Virus record (IMG/VR): IMGVR_UViG_3300047369_000989
Span: 1-20,778 of that record
DNA from: a virus
Direction: 5' to 3' (one strand)
Length of the DNA stretch: 20,778 bases
Numbering within the stretch: position 1 is the stretch's first letter; every line of letters starts with the position of its first letter. This document shows positions 1 through 5,793 of the stretch, one piece after another. The position numbers and the translations under genes are program-made. The notes below the pieces were generated by a model. It ran no database searches. It was given only the letters and a program-made list of their open reading frames with translations, and was not told the DNA's origin.

Positions 1-388
1 TAACTTTCTTTTTATACAATGGTCCCCATGATATCCCCATTCTAATAGACATAATTTGATCTTTTATTTTAATTGGATTTTTAGCTAAATCTTTTTGTAT
101 TTCAACACCTGCTAAAATAGCTTTATACAATGAATCTGATCCATCCCATCCAAGCATATAACTATCGCCTATTGTTTTTATTATATCACCTCCATTTTTT
201 GGAACTATCTTTTCCATTCTTTTTTCATGCTCTGCTAATGCATCAAACATTCCGTCTTTGTGTAAATTCCATAGTTTAGAACTAGACTTTACATCTGTAA
301 ATAATATAGCTTGGTCTTTTTGTTGTAGTTTATCTAAATCAGATACGCTTTCAAATAATTCAAACTGAGTAATTAGGCTATTATACAT
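1..388 (-). CDS. Class III adenylyl/guanylyl cyclase-like protein, partial (C-terminus beyond window edge)
   Basis: The ORF begins at ATG 388-386 and stays open for 129 codons to the window edge, where it is cut. Residues 28-40 read ILFTDVKSSSKLW, the metal-binding strand of class III nucleotide cyclases (F-x-D-[IV]-x-x-S-[ST]-x-L), with D32 as the first metal aspartate. Residues 66-78 read GGDIIKTIGDSYM, holding the second metal aspartate D75 and K71 at the place where adenylyl cyclases carry the adenine-selecting lysine; guanylyl cyclases have Glu there. Residues 116-122 (RMGISWG) match the RxGIxxG strand. These enzymes make cyclic NMPs from NTPs as dimers. No signal peptide or membrane segment precedes the domain, so it should be cytosolic. 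K71 favours ATP as substrate, but CTP/UTP cyclases of Pycsar type share the fold. The gene has its own late-promoter-like box. The fold assignment is secure; product and role are inference. Confidence 0.85.
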   Translation of the reverse strand, partial: MYNSLITQFELFESVSDLDKLQQKDQAILFTDVKSSSKLWNLHKDGMFDALAEHEKRMEKIVPKNGGDIIKTIGDSYMLGWDGSDSLYKAILAGVEIQKDLAKNPIKIKDQIMSIRMGISWGPLYKKKV

Positions 389-406
389 ATAGAATATAAT
401 TTATAT

Positions 407-414
407 TATTTATA
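407..414 (-). promoter_or_regulatory. T4-late-type promoter box TATAAATA before the cyclase gene
   Basis: On the minus strand this is an exact TATAAATA, the T4 late -10 consensus, 19-26 nt upstream of the cyclase ATG. It sits in the 62-nt gap after the exported-protein gene. The same box type recurs before other genes in the window. There is no Shine-Dalgarno sequence between box and start. Confidence 0.5.
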
Positions 415-450
415 AAAATACTTTTATAGTAATATGGTACTAAAGATATA

Positions 451-1518
451 TTATTTTAAGTACTCTCTAGAAAAAGTACCATCTTTATATAGTATTATTA
501 CTATTCCAGAAAAATAACTAGGGTTTATTTCTTGCCCGCTAATGTTTAAGTACCTAACCACTTCTTTTTCTCTTTGTCTATTATCTACATATATTGGACC
601 GAATATTTCAAAGTTACCGTCCCAATCTCTTTGAATTAGTCTGTAATAGTTTATTTCATGAAGTGGATTTATTTGAACACATGAATAATACTGTTGTGTA
701 TTTGAATTACCCGCGGCCATTTGTGAATCTATTGAATTCCATTCATATGCATCTATACTCCATTCTACATCAAATGCATCGCTGTTAGATTCAGACGCAG
801 TCGACCAACTTAAAATATTATAATCATTTTTTTGTTCACCTCTAAAATATATTAATTCAACCGGTAAGGGATTGTTAACTGATCCTAATAGATATATGTC
901 GTCTATCCACCATTCTTCACCTGGCCTATCTACCAATGATAAAATATCAACAGCAACTTGAGTAGTTCCAAAAGGTAGAATTAATTCTAAAACAGAATAT
1001 CCATCCCCTGTTAGTGTTCTGTTTCCTCCTCCAGCCGGTGTAAATATATCTAAATTTCCATCTACGTTTACTGAAGCTATTTGTGAATTATAATCCCAAT
1101 ACGCATTGTTAAAACCAGTGACTCTTAGTTCAGAAGAATAGTTAGAACCTCCATCAGTAGATATTTGTACTTCTACATAATCGCTAGCATCTACGCCAGA
1201 CGATCCTCCTGTTGATGTAAACCTATATGCTCCTAAATTAATTTGTATTTTATATTCCTTAAATGGATCCAACCCTGTTATGTTTGGTAAAGAATACCAA
1301 TCATATTCGTCTGCCCCACCGCCTGTTCCATAGATAACAGCTGATGTAGGTGCTGATTTTGAAGCGTTTGTAAAAAATCCAGTAGTCGGTTCTGAAAAGT
1401 ACCAATTTCCAGTCCAATCAAAATCTTCCATACAATCAAATTTAACAGTATCAATATATGATTGGGAATAAAAAAATTGAGATAGTGATAAGGTTAAAAG
1501 TAAAACTAACTTATTCAT
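451..1518 (-). CDS. Secreted Bacteroidetes-type protein with T9SS-like C-terminal tail
   Basis: A 355-residue protein. Residues 1-19 form a signal peptide (MNKLVLLLTLSLSQFFYSQS), so it should leave the cytoplasm via Sec. Residues 21-212 look like a beta-sandwich or jelly-roll module rich in Gly, Ser, Tyr and Trp, ending EEWWIDDIYLLG as in many carbohydrate-binding-like domains. Residues 218-313 begin LPVELIYF and contain LSWSTASESNSDAFDVEWS and YYRLIQRDWDG, the module that in Bacteroidetes surface proteins precedes the type IX secretion tail. Residues 319-355 (VVRYLNISGQEINP, then GIVIILYKDGTF) resemble the last part of a T9SS sorting domain, without the usual PNP start. It is host-like in style yet lies between phage genes with its own promoter box. 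It could be a surface-altering moron or a virion adhesin; function is unknown. Confidence 0.8.
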   Translation of the reverse strand: MNKLVLLLTLSLSQFFYSQSYIDTVKFDCMEDFDWTGNWYFSEPTTGFFTNASKSAPTSAVIYGTGGGADEYDWYSLPNITGLDPFKEYKIQINLGAYRFTSTGGSSGVDASDYVEVQISTDGGSNYSSELRVTGFNNAYWDYNSQIASVNVDGNLDIFTPAGGGNRTLTGDGYSVLELILPFGTTQVAVDILSLVDRPGEEWWIDDIYLLGSVNNPLPVELIYFRGEQKNDYNILSWSTASESNSDAFDVEWSIDAYEWNSIDSQMAAGNSNTQQYYSCVQINPLHEINYYRLIQRDWDGNFEIFGPIYVDNRQREKEVVRYLNISGQEINPSYFSGIVIILYKDGTFSREYLK

Positions 1519-1530
1519 AATATATTAAAA

Positions 1531-1544
1531 GTTTATTTTATATA
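1531..1544 (-). promoter_or_regulatory. Late-promoter-like box before the exported-protein gene
   Basis: The minus strand reads TATATAAAATAAAC, 13-26 nt upstream of the ATG at 1518, inside the 26-nt gap after the preceding gene. It closely matches the boxes before the acidic core-like gene (6151-6168) and the gene at 8398-9525. Confidence 0.45.
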
Positions 1545-1976
1545 TTACGCTAGCTTTTCTAGTTTTATTATCAGATTAGGGGTAACTGTTTTTTCTATAC
1601 TAAAATTAGTATCAATGTTTGAATTTACTATAGAAGATTGACTTTTTGAATTCATCCACCCGTCTACTATTTTTCCATCTATGCTTGGTTTTACATGAGA
1701 TGCTAAATCAGAATTTTTTTTAATAGTAATATTTTTAGTGTATCTTATTTCTATTTCATTAGAGCCCTTCTCGTGAATTACTTTAGTTTTACCAAAGTTC
1801 CAATTATTATTAATTATAAGATTGAATAGACGTTTCCCTAGGGCACCTCTAAATAATATTTCATCAGGTATTTCTTTATATTCTACATATAAAGAATTAA
1901 TCTTAGATAAAATAAACTTTTTGATTTGAGTGTTAAAAAACTCATCATCTACAATAGGTACTTTTATAATTTGCAC
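1545..1976 (-). CDS. Hypothetical phage protein, 143 aa
   Basis: No family recognised. The start is GTG at 1976-1974, one base after the upstream stop, which fits the tight packing of this gene run; no ATG near the N-terminus serves better. The N-terminal half (IIKVPIVDDEFFNTQIKKFILSKINSLYVEYKEIP) looks like helices and strands around an acidic turn. The second half has alternating charged and hydrophobic residues (EIEIRYTKNITIKK), suggesting beta strands. There is no signal peptide, membrane segment or Cys cluster. It is the last of a run of small genes read from 3064 downward and is probably co-transcribed with them. The ORF is supported by length and context only. Confidence 0.65.
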   Translation of the reverse strand: MQIIKVPIVDDEFFNTQIKKFILSKINSLYVEYKEIPDEILFRGALGKRLFNLIINNNWNFGKTKVIHEKGSNEIEIRYTKNITIKKNSDLASHVKPSIDGKIVDGWMNSKSQSSIVNSNIDTNFSIEKTVTPNLIIKLEKLA

Positions 1977-1977
1977 T

Positions 1978-2301
1978 TTATTCTTTTAAGATATAATTTA
2001 TTAAATTGTTTGCTTTATTCTTAAGTGCTGTAAATTGTAAGAAAGCATCCATTGAAGTACCGTCCTTGCATTTAAATTGAAGAACTTCATTTTCAGATAT
2101 GATAAAACTCCACTCCACATTAGATGATTTGCACATTTTAAGTTTATACTTCTTTATGTTATGTGAAACTACAGAATGATGATATACGAAAGCCTCTTTT
2201 TCATAGTGATTAGATGAACATTCTATCAACCTATTCAGAACATCATATATAGCCTCTGACTTAGAAGCTTTTATTTTACTATTAGCTATCTTTCCAAGCA
2301 T
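1978..2301 (-). CDS. Hypothetical phage protein, about 107 aa
   Basis: Unrecognised small protein. The frame is open from an ATG at 2328, but the ATG at 2301 (MLGKIANSKIKASKSEAIYDVL) is preferred because it reduces the overlap with the upstream gene from 47 to 20 nt. The protein begins basic and helical (IYDVLNRLIECSS), has a central strand-rich stretch (YKLKMCKSSNVEWSFIISENEVLQFKCKDG) and ends in a helix (ALKNKANNLINYIL). It contains three Cys (two in the central part) and no obvious metal site. It sits second to last in the run of overlapping small genes 1545-3064. Function unknown. Confidence 0.6.
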   Translation of the reverse strand: MLGKIANSKIKASKSEAIYDVLNRLIECSSNHYEKEAFVYHHSVVSHNIKKYKLKMCKSSNVEWSFIISENEVLQFKCKDGTSMDAFLQFTALKNKANNLINYILKE

Positions 2302-2584
2302 CGGTTTCTTCTTTACTAGCGTACCCAATAGGTGTATTACATATTTTACACACTCTTCTTAGACCTCCCGAATGTAATTTTGAATTACTTATTAACTTTA
2401 TATCATAACCGTTTTGATGATTACACTTGGAAATCACTTCGTCAAGTTCTTTTAAAAGCTCTTGTATTTTATTTCTTATTTCAGAAACTTTTTTTGAAAT
2501 TACTTCTGTATCCGCCAATTCTTCTTGATTATTTAAATCAATATCATTTTTATTTATATCAGTATTGCTTATAAAATGCTGCAT
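2282..2584 (-). CDS. Small zinc-finger-like protein with N-terminal coiled coil
   Basis: A 100-residue protein whose ATG shares one base with the upstream TAA (TAATG), a typical translational coupling. Residues 26-52 form a likely amphipathic helix or coiled coil (VSEIRNKIQELLKELDEVISK). The second half carries C54-x-H56 and C79-x-x-C82 (KCNHQNG and RRVCKICNTPIGYAS), a plausible zinc-binding set and similar to the 'C.H...CxxC' tail of many small phage proteins. It may bind nucleic acid or a partner protein. The metal site is inferred from residue spacing; no named family is claimed. Confidence 0.7.
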   Translation of the reverse strand: MQHFISNTDINKNDIDLNNQEELADTEVISKKVSEIRNKIQELLKELDEVISKCNHQNGYDIKLISNSKLHSGGLRRVCKICNTPIGYASKEETDAWKDS

Positions 2585-2784
2585 TACTCCACTATCCCCA
2601 TTATTTTAGATTCAGACACACCTGATACGGAAAACTCTGACATTCCTTCTCCGAATTTAGAATTTAATTTTTCCTCTACTTCAGTTACCGATTCAGCTGA
2701 AACTAGATATTCCTCTTTAGTTGTTTGTACTTTACCGTTGTTATCGTTAATCGATTCAAATTTAACTTTTGCTACCCAATACAT
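2584..2784 (-). CDS. DUF4494-like small protein
   Basis: A 66-residue protein. Its N-terminus (YWVAKVKFES, then GKVQTTKEEYLVSAESVTEVEEKL) follows the pattern of DUF4494, a Bacteroidetes family that starts MW..KV+Y and continues K..E.YLVDA.S.TEAE. Here only the first half of the usual roughly 150-residue family length is present. Function of the family is unknown to me. The start overlaps the upstream stop by 23 nt and its stop overlaps the next ATG by one base. The match is one of the clues to a Bacteroidetes host. Confidence 0.65.
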   Translation of the reverse strand: MYWVAKVKFESINDNNGKVQTTKEEYLVSAESVTEVEEKLNSKFGEGMSEFSVSGVSESKIMGIVE

Positions 2785-3064
2785 AATTTATATTTTTTTT
2801 TAGTTTATATTTTAAGTTACTTATTACTCCTTTTATACCAAGTTCTCTAAATCTATATATGAACTGATTTATTTCGTATATTCCAAATTTATACACTTTT
2901 CCCCTATACATTACCCAATTTATAAAATATGAATTAGTATAGTTGCCTGTAAAAAAAGCATCATATTTACTATATTTTTTAACAAATTTTTCATGACCTA
3001 TATTTAGATACTCCTTTTTTAGGTAGTTTCTTTCTACAGGTATCATTTTTTTATTAAAGCTCAT
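2762..3064 (-). CDS. Hypothetical basic phage protein, about 100 aa
   Basis: The frame is open from 3109, but the ATG at 3064 (MSFNKKMIPVERNYLKKEYL) is chosen because it overlaps the dehydrogenase stop by only 11 nt; MIPVER six residues later is an alternative. The protein is rich in Lys, Tyr and Phe, with NIGHEKFVKKYSKYDAFF in the first half and a basic C-terminus (VISNLKYKLKKNINYVLG). No signal peptide and no recognised domain. The length, charge and tight overlaps suit a small phage protein of unknown role. Confidence 0.6.
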   Translation of the reverse strand: MSFNKKMIPVERNYLKKEYLNIGHEKFVKKYSKYDAFFTGNYTNSYFINWVMYRGKVYKFGIYEINQFIYRFRELGIKGVISNLKYKLKKNINYVLGSKS

Positions 3065-4040
3065 TTTCAAACATTTCTTTTGTGTTCTCGAAATCCTGAT
3101 TTGTGCCATGGAATTGAACTTCTTCGTGTTCGGAAACCGCTCGACCTTTCATTTCTTCCCAATCTTTATTTTTTCTAACTATTGAATTAGTAGTAGATGC
3201 ACCAAGGAGAGTAGGAACAGTTGTTTTCAAAGAATCAGCTATATTCAGTATAGCAGCCATATCTTTAGGAAAACAATGCCCTCCATATCCAAAGTCTCCA
3301 TCGGGTCCGGGAACCATAGTATGTGTTTTTCCTATTCTAGGGTCCAATAAAGTTGCTGAAACAACTGAATCAAAATCTATATCATGAGAAACTGTTTTAT
3401 CTTTGTTTATTGAATTTGACAATTTATACATATCATTAAAAAAACTAACCTTAGTAGCTAAGAATAAATTTGTCATATATTTAGTTAACTCTGCTTCTAC
3501 CGTGTTTAGAACGGCTAATGTTGCATCTGGAAAAGCAGTTTTGAATAAAGTTGTTATAGGCTTAATATGCTCTGCCCAATCTATACCTAAAATTATTCTA
3601 TTTTGATTTTTAAAATCTTCAATTGAATTAGCCTCAGTTAAAAATTCTGGACTAAAGCTAATACCTATTCTACGATATGTTTTATTAAAAGATTCAGTAG
3701 TTCCAGGAGGAATTGTAGATTTAATTATAACTATAGTATTTTTATCTAGGCCTATGCTTGCATTATTTATTTGATCTATAACATTATCAACTATACTAAC
3801 ATCGCATTTTCCGCTTTTAAACATAGGCGTTGGTACACATACAAAAACGATGTCACATTTTTCTACTATACTAGGTATGTTTAAATCTGTTTTAGTATAC
3901 TGATCTTTATTGAATACTCCACATTTAGATTTATCCAGATCATATGCATATACAGTATTTGTATATTTAAATTTTTCCCTAACAGCCTTTCCAACAAATC
4001 CTTGACCTACTATTCCTACATTCATGTTTTTTAATTCCAT
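3054..4040 (-). CDS. UDP-glucose/GDP-mannose dehydrogenase family protein lacking the C-terminal domain
   Basis: A 328-residue NAD-dependent nucleotide-sugar 6-dehydrogenase. The Rossmann motif GIVGQGFVGKA lies at 9-19 and the first-domain signature CDIVFVCVPTP at 62-72. K107 in IIKST and E132 in SPEFLTE match substrate-site residues. The central domain has EAELTKYMTNLFLATKVSF (183-200) with the conserved Lys and Asn. The catalytic cysteine is C256 in GYGGHCFPKD. Such enzymes oxidise a sugar-nucleotide C6 hydroxyl to a carboxylate. Family members normally run to about 400-450 residues with a third domain that helps bind the UDP moiety; here the protein ends about 70 residues after the active site with an acidic tail. 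That makes it a short phage form. It may feed sugar metabolism or virion and host glycans. An internal start at M6 is possible. Confidence 0.9.
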   Translation of the reverse strand: MELKNMNVGIVGQGFVGKAVREKFKYTNTVYAYDLDKSKCGVFNKDQYTKTDLNIPSIVEKCDIVFVCVPTPMFKSGKCDVSIVDNVIDQINNASIGLDKNTIVIIKSTIPPGTTESFNKTYRRIGISFSPEFLTEANSIEDFKNQNRIILGIDWAEHIKPITTLFKTAFPDATLAVLNTVEAELTKYMTNLFLATKVSFFNDMYKLSNSINKDKTVSHDIDFDSVVSATLLDPRIGKTHTMVPGPDGDFGYGGHCFPKDMAAILNIADSLKTTVPTLLGASTTNSIVRKNKDWEEMKGRAVSEHEEVQFHGTNQDFENTKEMFENEL

Positions 4041-4062
4041 TTCAATAAATATTTTGTAATAT

Positions 4063-4075
4063 AGTCTTATTATAC
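4063..4075 (-). promoter_or_regulatory. Possible promoter box before the dehydrogenase gene
   Basis: The minus strand has GGTATAATAAGAC about 23-35 nt before the ATG at 4040. It resembles the GTATAATAAAAA box before the gene at 6202-6708. It is weaker than the others, and placing it directly after the terminator at 4111-4140 is the main support. Confidence 0.35.
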
Positions 4076-4110
4076 CGGGATTTAATCAACGGTTTTAAAA
4101 TAATGTAAAT

Positions 4111-4140
4111 AAAAAAAGGGAATTCTAAAATTCCCTTTTT
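4111..4140 (-). terminator. Rho-independent terminator after the Hsp20 gene
   Basis: A 12-bp stem AAAAAGGGAATT / AATTCCCTTTTT with a 4-nt CTAA loop, flanked by A and T tracts. On the minus strand it follows the Hsp20 stop by about 23 nt and ends in a run of T, so it should end that transcript. The symmetric tracts would also let it work on the plus strand, although no plus-strand gene precedes it. Confidence 0.85.
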
Positions 4141-4163
4141 GATAATATATATGTTAGTGGTAA

Positions 4164-4523
4164 CTAGTCTATGCTAACACTTCGCTTTTTAGCCTTAGCT
4201 TTATTTGGAATTTTAATTGTAAGTATTCCATTTTCTAATTTAGCATTTATATTTTTACTATCTAGATTTTCAGATAATTTAAAGGCTCTTTTTAATGGAA
4301 TTTTCCATTTACTTTCTTTGAAGTTTTCATTGGTTTCAACTAATAAATTTTCACTATCGGAAGTAATACTTAATTCTTCTCTAGTATATCCAGGAAGAAT
4401 CATTTCAACTTCAATAGAATCTTCTAGTTTAGTTGTTTCATAAAAAAACGAAGGCATGTTATTATTATAAAATGCTTCATCAGCAATTGAAAAGAAATTT
4501 TTTAAAAGGTTTGATTGTTTCAT
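4164..4523 (-). CDS. Small heat shock protein, Hsp20/alpha-crystallin family
   Basis: A 119-residue ATP-independent holdase chaperone. The alpha-crystallin domain spans about 30-109: SIEVEMILPGYTREELSI at 36-53 is the first conserved strand pair, and INAKLENGILTIKIP at 92-106 is the hallmark A-x-x-x-NGxLTxxxP motif. The C-terminal RSVSID carries the V-x-I oligomer-linking motif. The N-terminal arm is short (about 28 residues). Flanked by a promoter-like box upstream and a strong terminator downstream, so it can be its own transcription unit. Hsp20 genes are known in T4-like cyanophages and other large marine phages, where a role in capsid or tail assembly or host-protein protection has been proposed. 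Confidence 0.93.
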   Translation of the reverse strand: MKQSNLLKNFFSIADEAFYNNNMPSFFYETTKLEDSIEVEMILPGYTREELSITSDSENLLVETNENFKESKWKIPLKRAFKLSENLDSKNINAKLENGILTIKIPNKAKAKKRSVSID

Positions 4524-4525
4524 GT

Positions 4526-4546
4526 GTTTATTTTATTTTTATTATA
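4526..4546 (-). promoter_or_regulatory. Late-promoter-like box before the Hsp20 gene
   Basis: The minus strand reads TATAATAAAAATAAAAT followed by AAAC, ending 3 nt before the ATG at 4523. Nearly the same 17 bases occur before the gene at 6202-6708. The transcript leader would be very short. The remaining gap up to 4629 is AT-rich and holds no gene. Confidence 0.45.
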
Positions 4547-4586
4547 GACTCTGCAAAAAATGTGCCATTCAATAGAATTATAAATT

Positions 4587-4626
4587 ATGTCATATAATTT
4601 TCAAATTAATTGCACATATGTCATAT
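4587..4626. repeat. Pair of 9-bp direct repeats ATGTCATAT, 31 bp apart
   Basis: ATGTCATAT occurs at 4587-4595 and at 4618-4626, three helical turns apart, in the gap between the LETM1-like gene and Hsp20. The spacing would suit two bound copies of one regulator upstream of Hsp20. In AT-rich DNA such a short repeat may be chance. Confidence 0.3.
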
Positions 4627-4629
4627 TAA

Positions 4630-5106
4630 CTACTTAATCCTATCGTTAGATGTAGACAAAACGTCATTAAAGGAATCAGGTAATAAATTTATTTTACCAT
4701 TAGATTTCTTTTTAAGAAAATAAGCAAAAATAGTATACATAGTAGAAGAACCCGGTATAGGAGTAGTTAACATTACTAAGACAAATGGTAAGAGTTTTGG
4801 AATATCCTTTAATTGATTCAAGGCTTCATCTAGTTCCTGTTTAGTAGGCATATCCTTTCTACTTTTTAGATTTAGTTTTTTTCGTAATTGTCTATTAAAA
4901 ACACTCAACATGTCACTCGTTTCAGAACCCTCTTTTTTAAAAGCGCCTATTACATTTTTAGATATGTCTTTTACTTTAGAAGCTTTATTTACAACAAAGG
5001 ATTTAAAAGTTTTGTATTTAGATTGATTTGAATATTCCTCTAATAAAGCACTATAATAATCTTTTTTATGATTAAAAAGTTTTATATGTTTATTCTTCTT
5101 CTTCAT
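4630..5106 (-). CDS. LETM1-like small membrane protein
   Basis: A 158-residue protein with a strongly basic N-terminal half (MKKKNKHIKLFNHKKDYYSALLEEY; KSFVVNKASKVKDISKNVIG). Next comes an amphipathic helix KQELDEALNQLKDIPK (89-104) and a hydrophobic stretch at about 104-131 with PFVLVMLTTPIPGSSTMYTI. The order 'helix, QL, PF, TPIPGSS, hydrophobic, LP' recalls the LETM1 ribosome-binding-like domain seen in some bacterial and phage proteins, but the match is by eye. It probably sits in the inner membrane with the basic part in the cytoplasm. Its N-terminus overlaps the zinc-ribbon gene by 17 nt, so the two are co-expressed. Confidence 0.6.
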   Translation of the reverse strand: MKKKNKHIKLFNHKKDYYSALLEEYSNQSKYKTFKSFVVNKASKVKDISKNVIGAFKKEGSETSDMLSVFNRQLRKKLNLKSRKDMPTKQELDEALNQLKDIPKLLPFVLVMLTTPIPGSSTMYTIFAYFLKKKSNGKINLLPDSFNDVLSTSNDRIK

Positions 5107-5287
5107 TGTATTCAGTGGAATCGCTATGTTTTTCTAGGTCTTCTTCACACATAGATATTGGCATTCCTCTTAATTGGTCGTTTACACATTTCCAACAAGT
5201 AACAGCAGTTGCTTCTATCCCAACATTCTTTACAGTCTCATTGCATATTTTACAATTTAAGTCTTTTCTAGTATACGATTTTTTCAT
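5090..5287 (-). CDS. Small zinc-ribbon protein with acidic tail
   Basis: A 65-residue protein with two CxxC knuckles, C12-C15 (NCKICNETV) and C31-C34 (TCWKCVND), a typical four-cysteine zinc ribbon. The C-terminus is acidic (STEYNEEEE). The ATG overlaps the stop of the DUF192 gene by 4 nt. Such mini-ribbons often bind nucleic acid or RNA polymerase; the target is unknown here. Confidence 0.75.
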   Translation of the reverse strand: MKKSYTRKDLNCKICNETVKNVGIEATAVTCWKCVNDQLRGMPISMCEEDLEKHSDSTEYNEEEE

Positions 5288-5703
5288 ATTGAAAGTTTAA
5301 TATCTTTATTTCCATGTTTATCATACCATCCTGCTTTAGTTTCAATTACATATTGAGCGGGATATTTACATGTGAAAACTTGTGGATAACTATCCTTTGG
5401 CATAGTCATTGACTCTACTAATTCTTTATTTGAATTAAAGAATAATATGTCTAATGGAAAATTTACATTCTTCATCCAAAAGGATACTTTAGGAATTTCT
5501 GAAGGGTACACAAATAATATACCTTCATTATCTGAAGGTTCTTTTTCATTTTGGTATCCTTTAAGTTGAGTTTCGGGAGTAGACGCTATCTTTAGTTTCA
5601 TAGGACAATTGCCTAAATTACAATCAATTATCTTATTATCTACCGTATTTTGTTTACAGTAGTTTTCAAATAAGGGAATTGATCTTTTAGAATTAGAGTC
5701 CAT
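5284..5703 (-). CDS. DUF192 family protein
   Basis: A 139-residue protein. The DUF192 signature is clear from about 35 on: MKLKIASTPETQLKGYQ, then EGILFVYPSE (60-69), SFWMKNVNFPLDILFFN (74-90) and PAQYVIETKAGWYDKHG (115-131). The family is about 100-120 residues and its biochemical role is unsettled. Many bacterial members are exported, but this one has no signal peptide. Its first 25 residues (KRSIPLFENYCKQN) faintly recall the capsid-targeting-like leaders of nearby genes, though the (L/I)xE site is absent. It lies after a long hairpin (5717-5762) and is the first gene of the set running down to the zinc ribbon and the LETM1-like protein. Confidence 0.88.
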   Translation of the reverse strand: MDSNSKRSIPLFENYCKQNTVDNKIIDCNLGNCPMKLKIASTPETQLKGYQNEKEPSDNEGILFVYPSEIPKVSFWMKNVNFPLDILFFNSNKELVESMTMPKDSYPQVFTCKYPAQYVIETKAGWYDKHGNKDIKLSI

Positions 5704-5716
5704 TTAGAAGCTAAAT

Positions 5717-5762
5717 AAGCATAAATAGCTAAACCTATTATAGATAATAGCTACTTATGCTT
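5717..5762 (-). terminator. Long hairpin, possible terminator after the acidic core-like gene
   Basis: Fifteen-base arms AAGCATAAATAGCTA (5717-5731) and TAGCTACTTATGCTT (5748-5762) pair with one G-T wobble. The loop region also holds the palindrome CTATTATAGATAATAG, giving a competing fold. No clear T tract follows on the minus strand, so it could instead be an RNA-processing or protein-binding site. Confidence 0.45.
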
Positions 5763-5793
5763 TAATATTTTTATTAAGAATTAATTGAAAGGT

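Noticed and set aside
2332-2803. Two plus-strand frames of 75-80 residues opposite the small minus-strand genes
   Set aside because: They are antisense shadows of the zinc-finger-like and DUF4494-like genes and end at random points.
2762-4040. A possible frameshift that would extend the dehydrogenase into the next small gene
   Set aside because: The small gene's protein shows none of the expected C-terminal domain motifs, and the 11-nt overlap is normal for this genome.
5284-5703. The DUF192 protein as a ninth member of the leader family
   Set aside because: PLFENYCKQN is only loosely similar, begins at residue 10, and has no (L/I)xE site near it.
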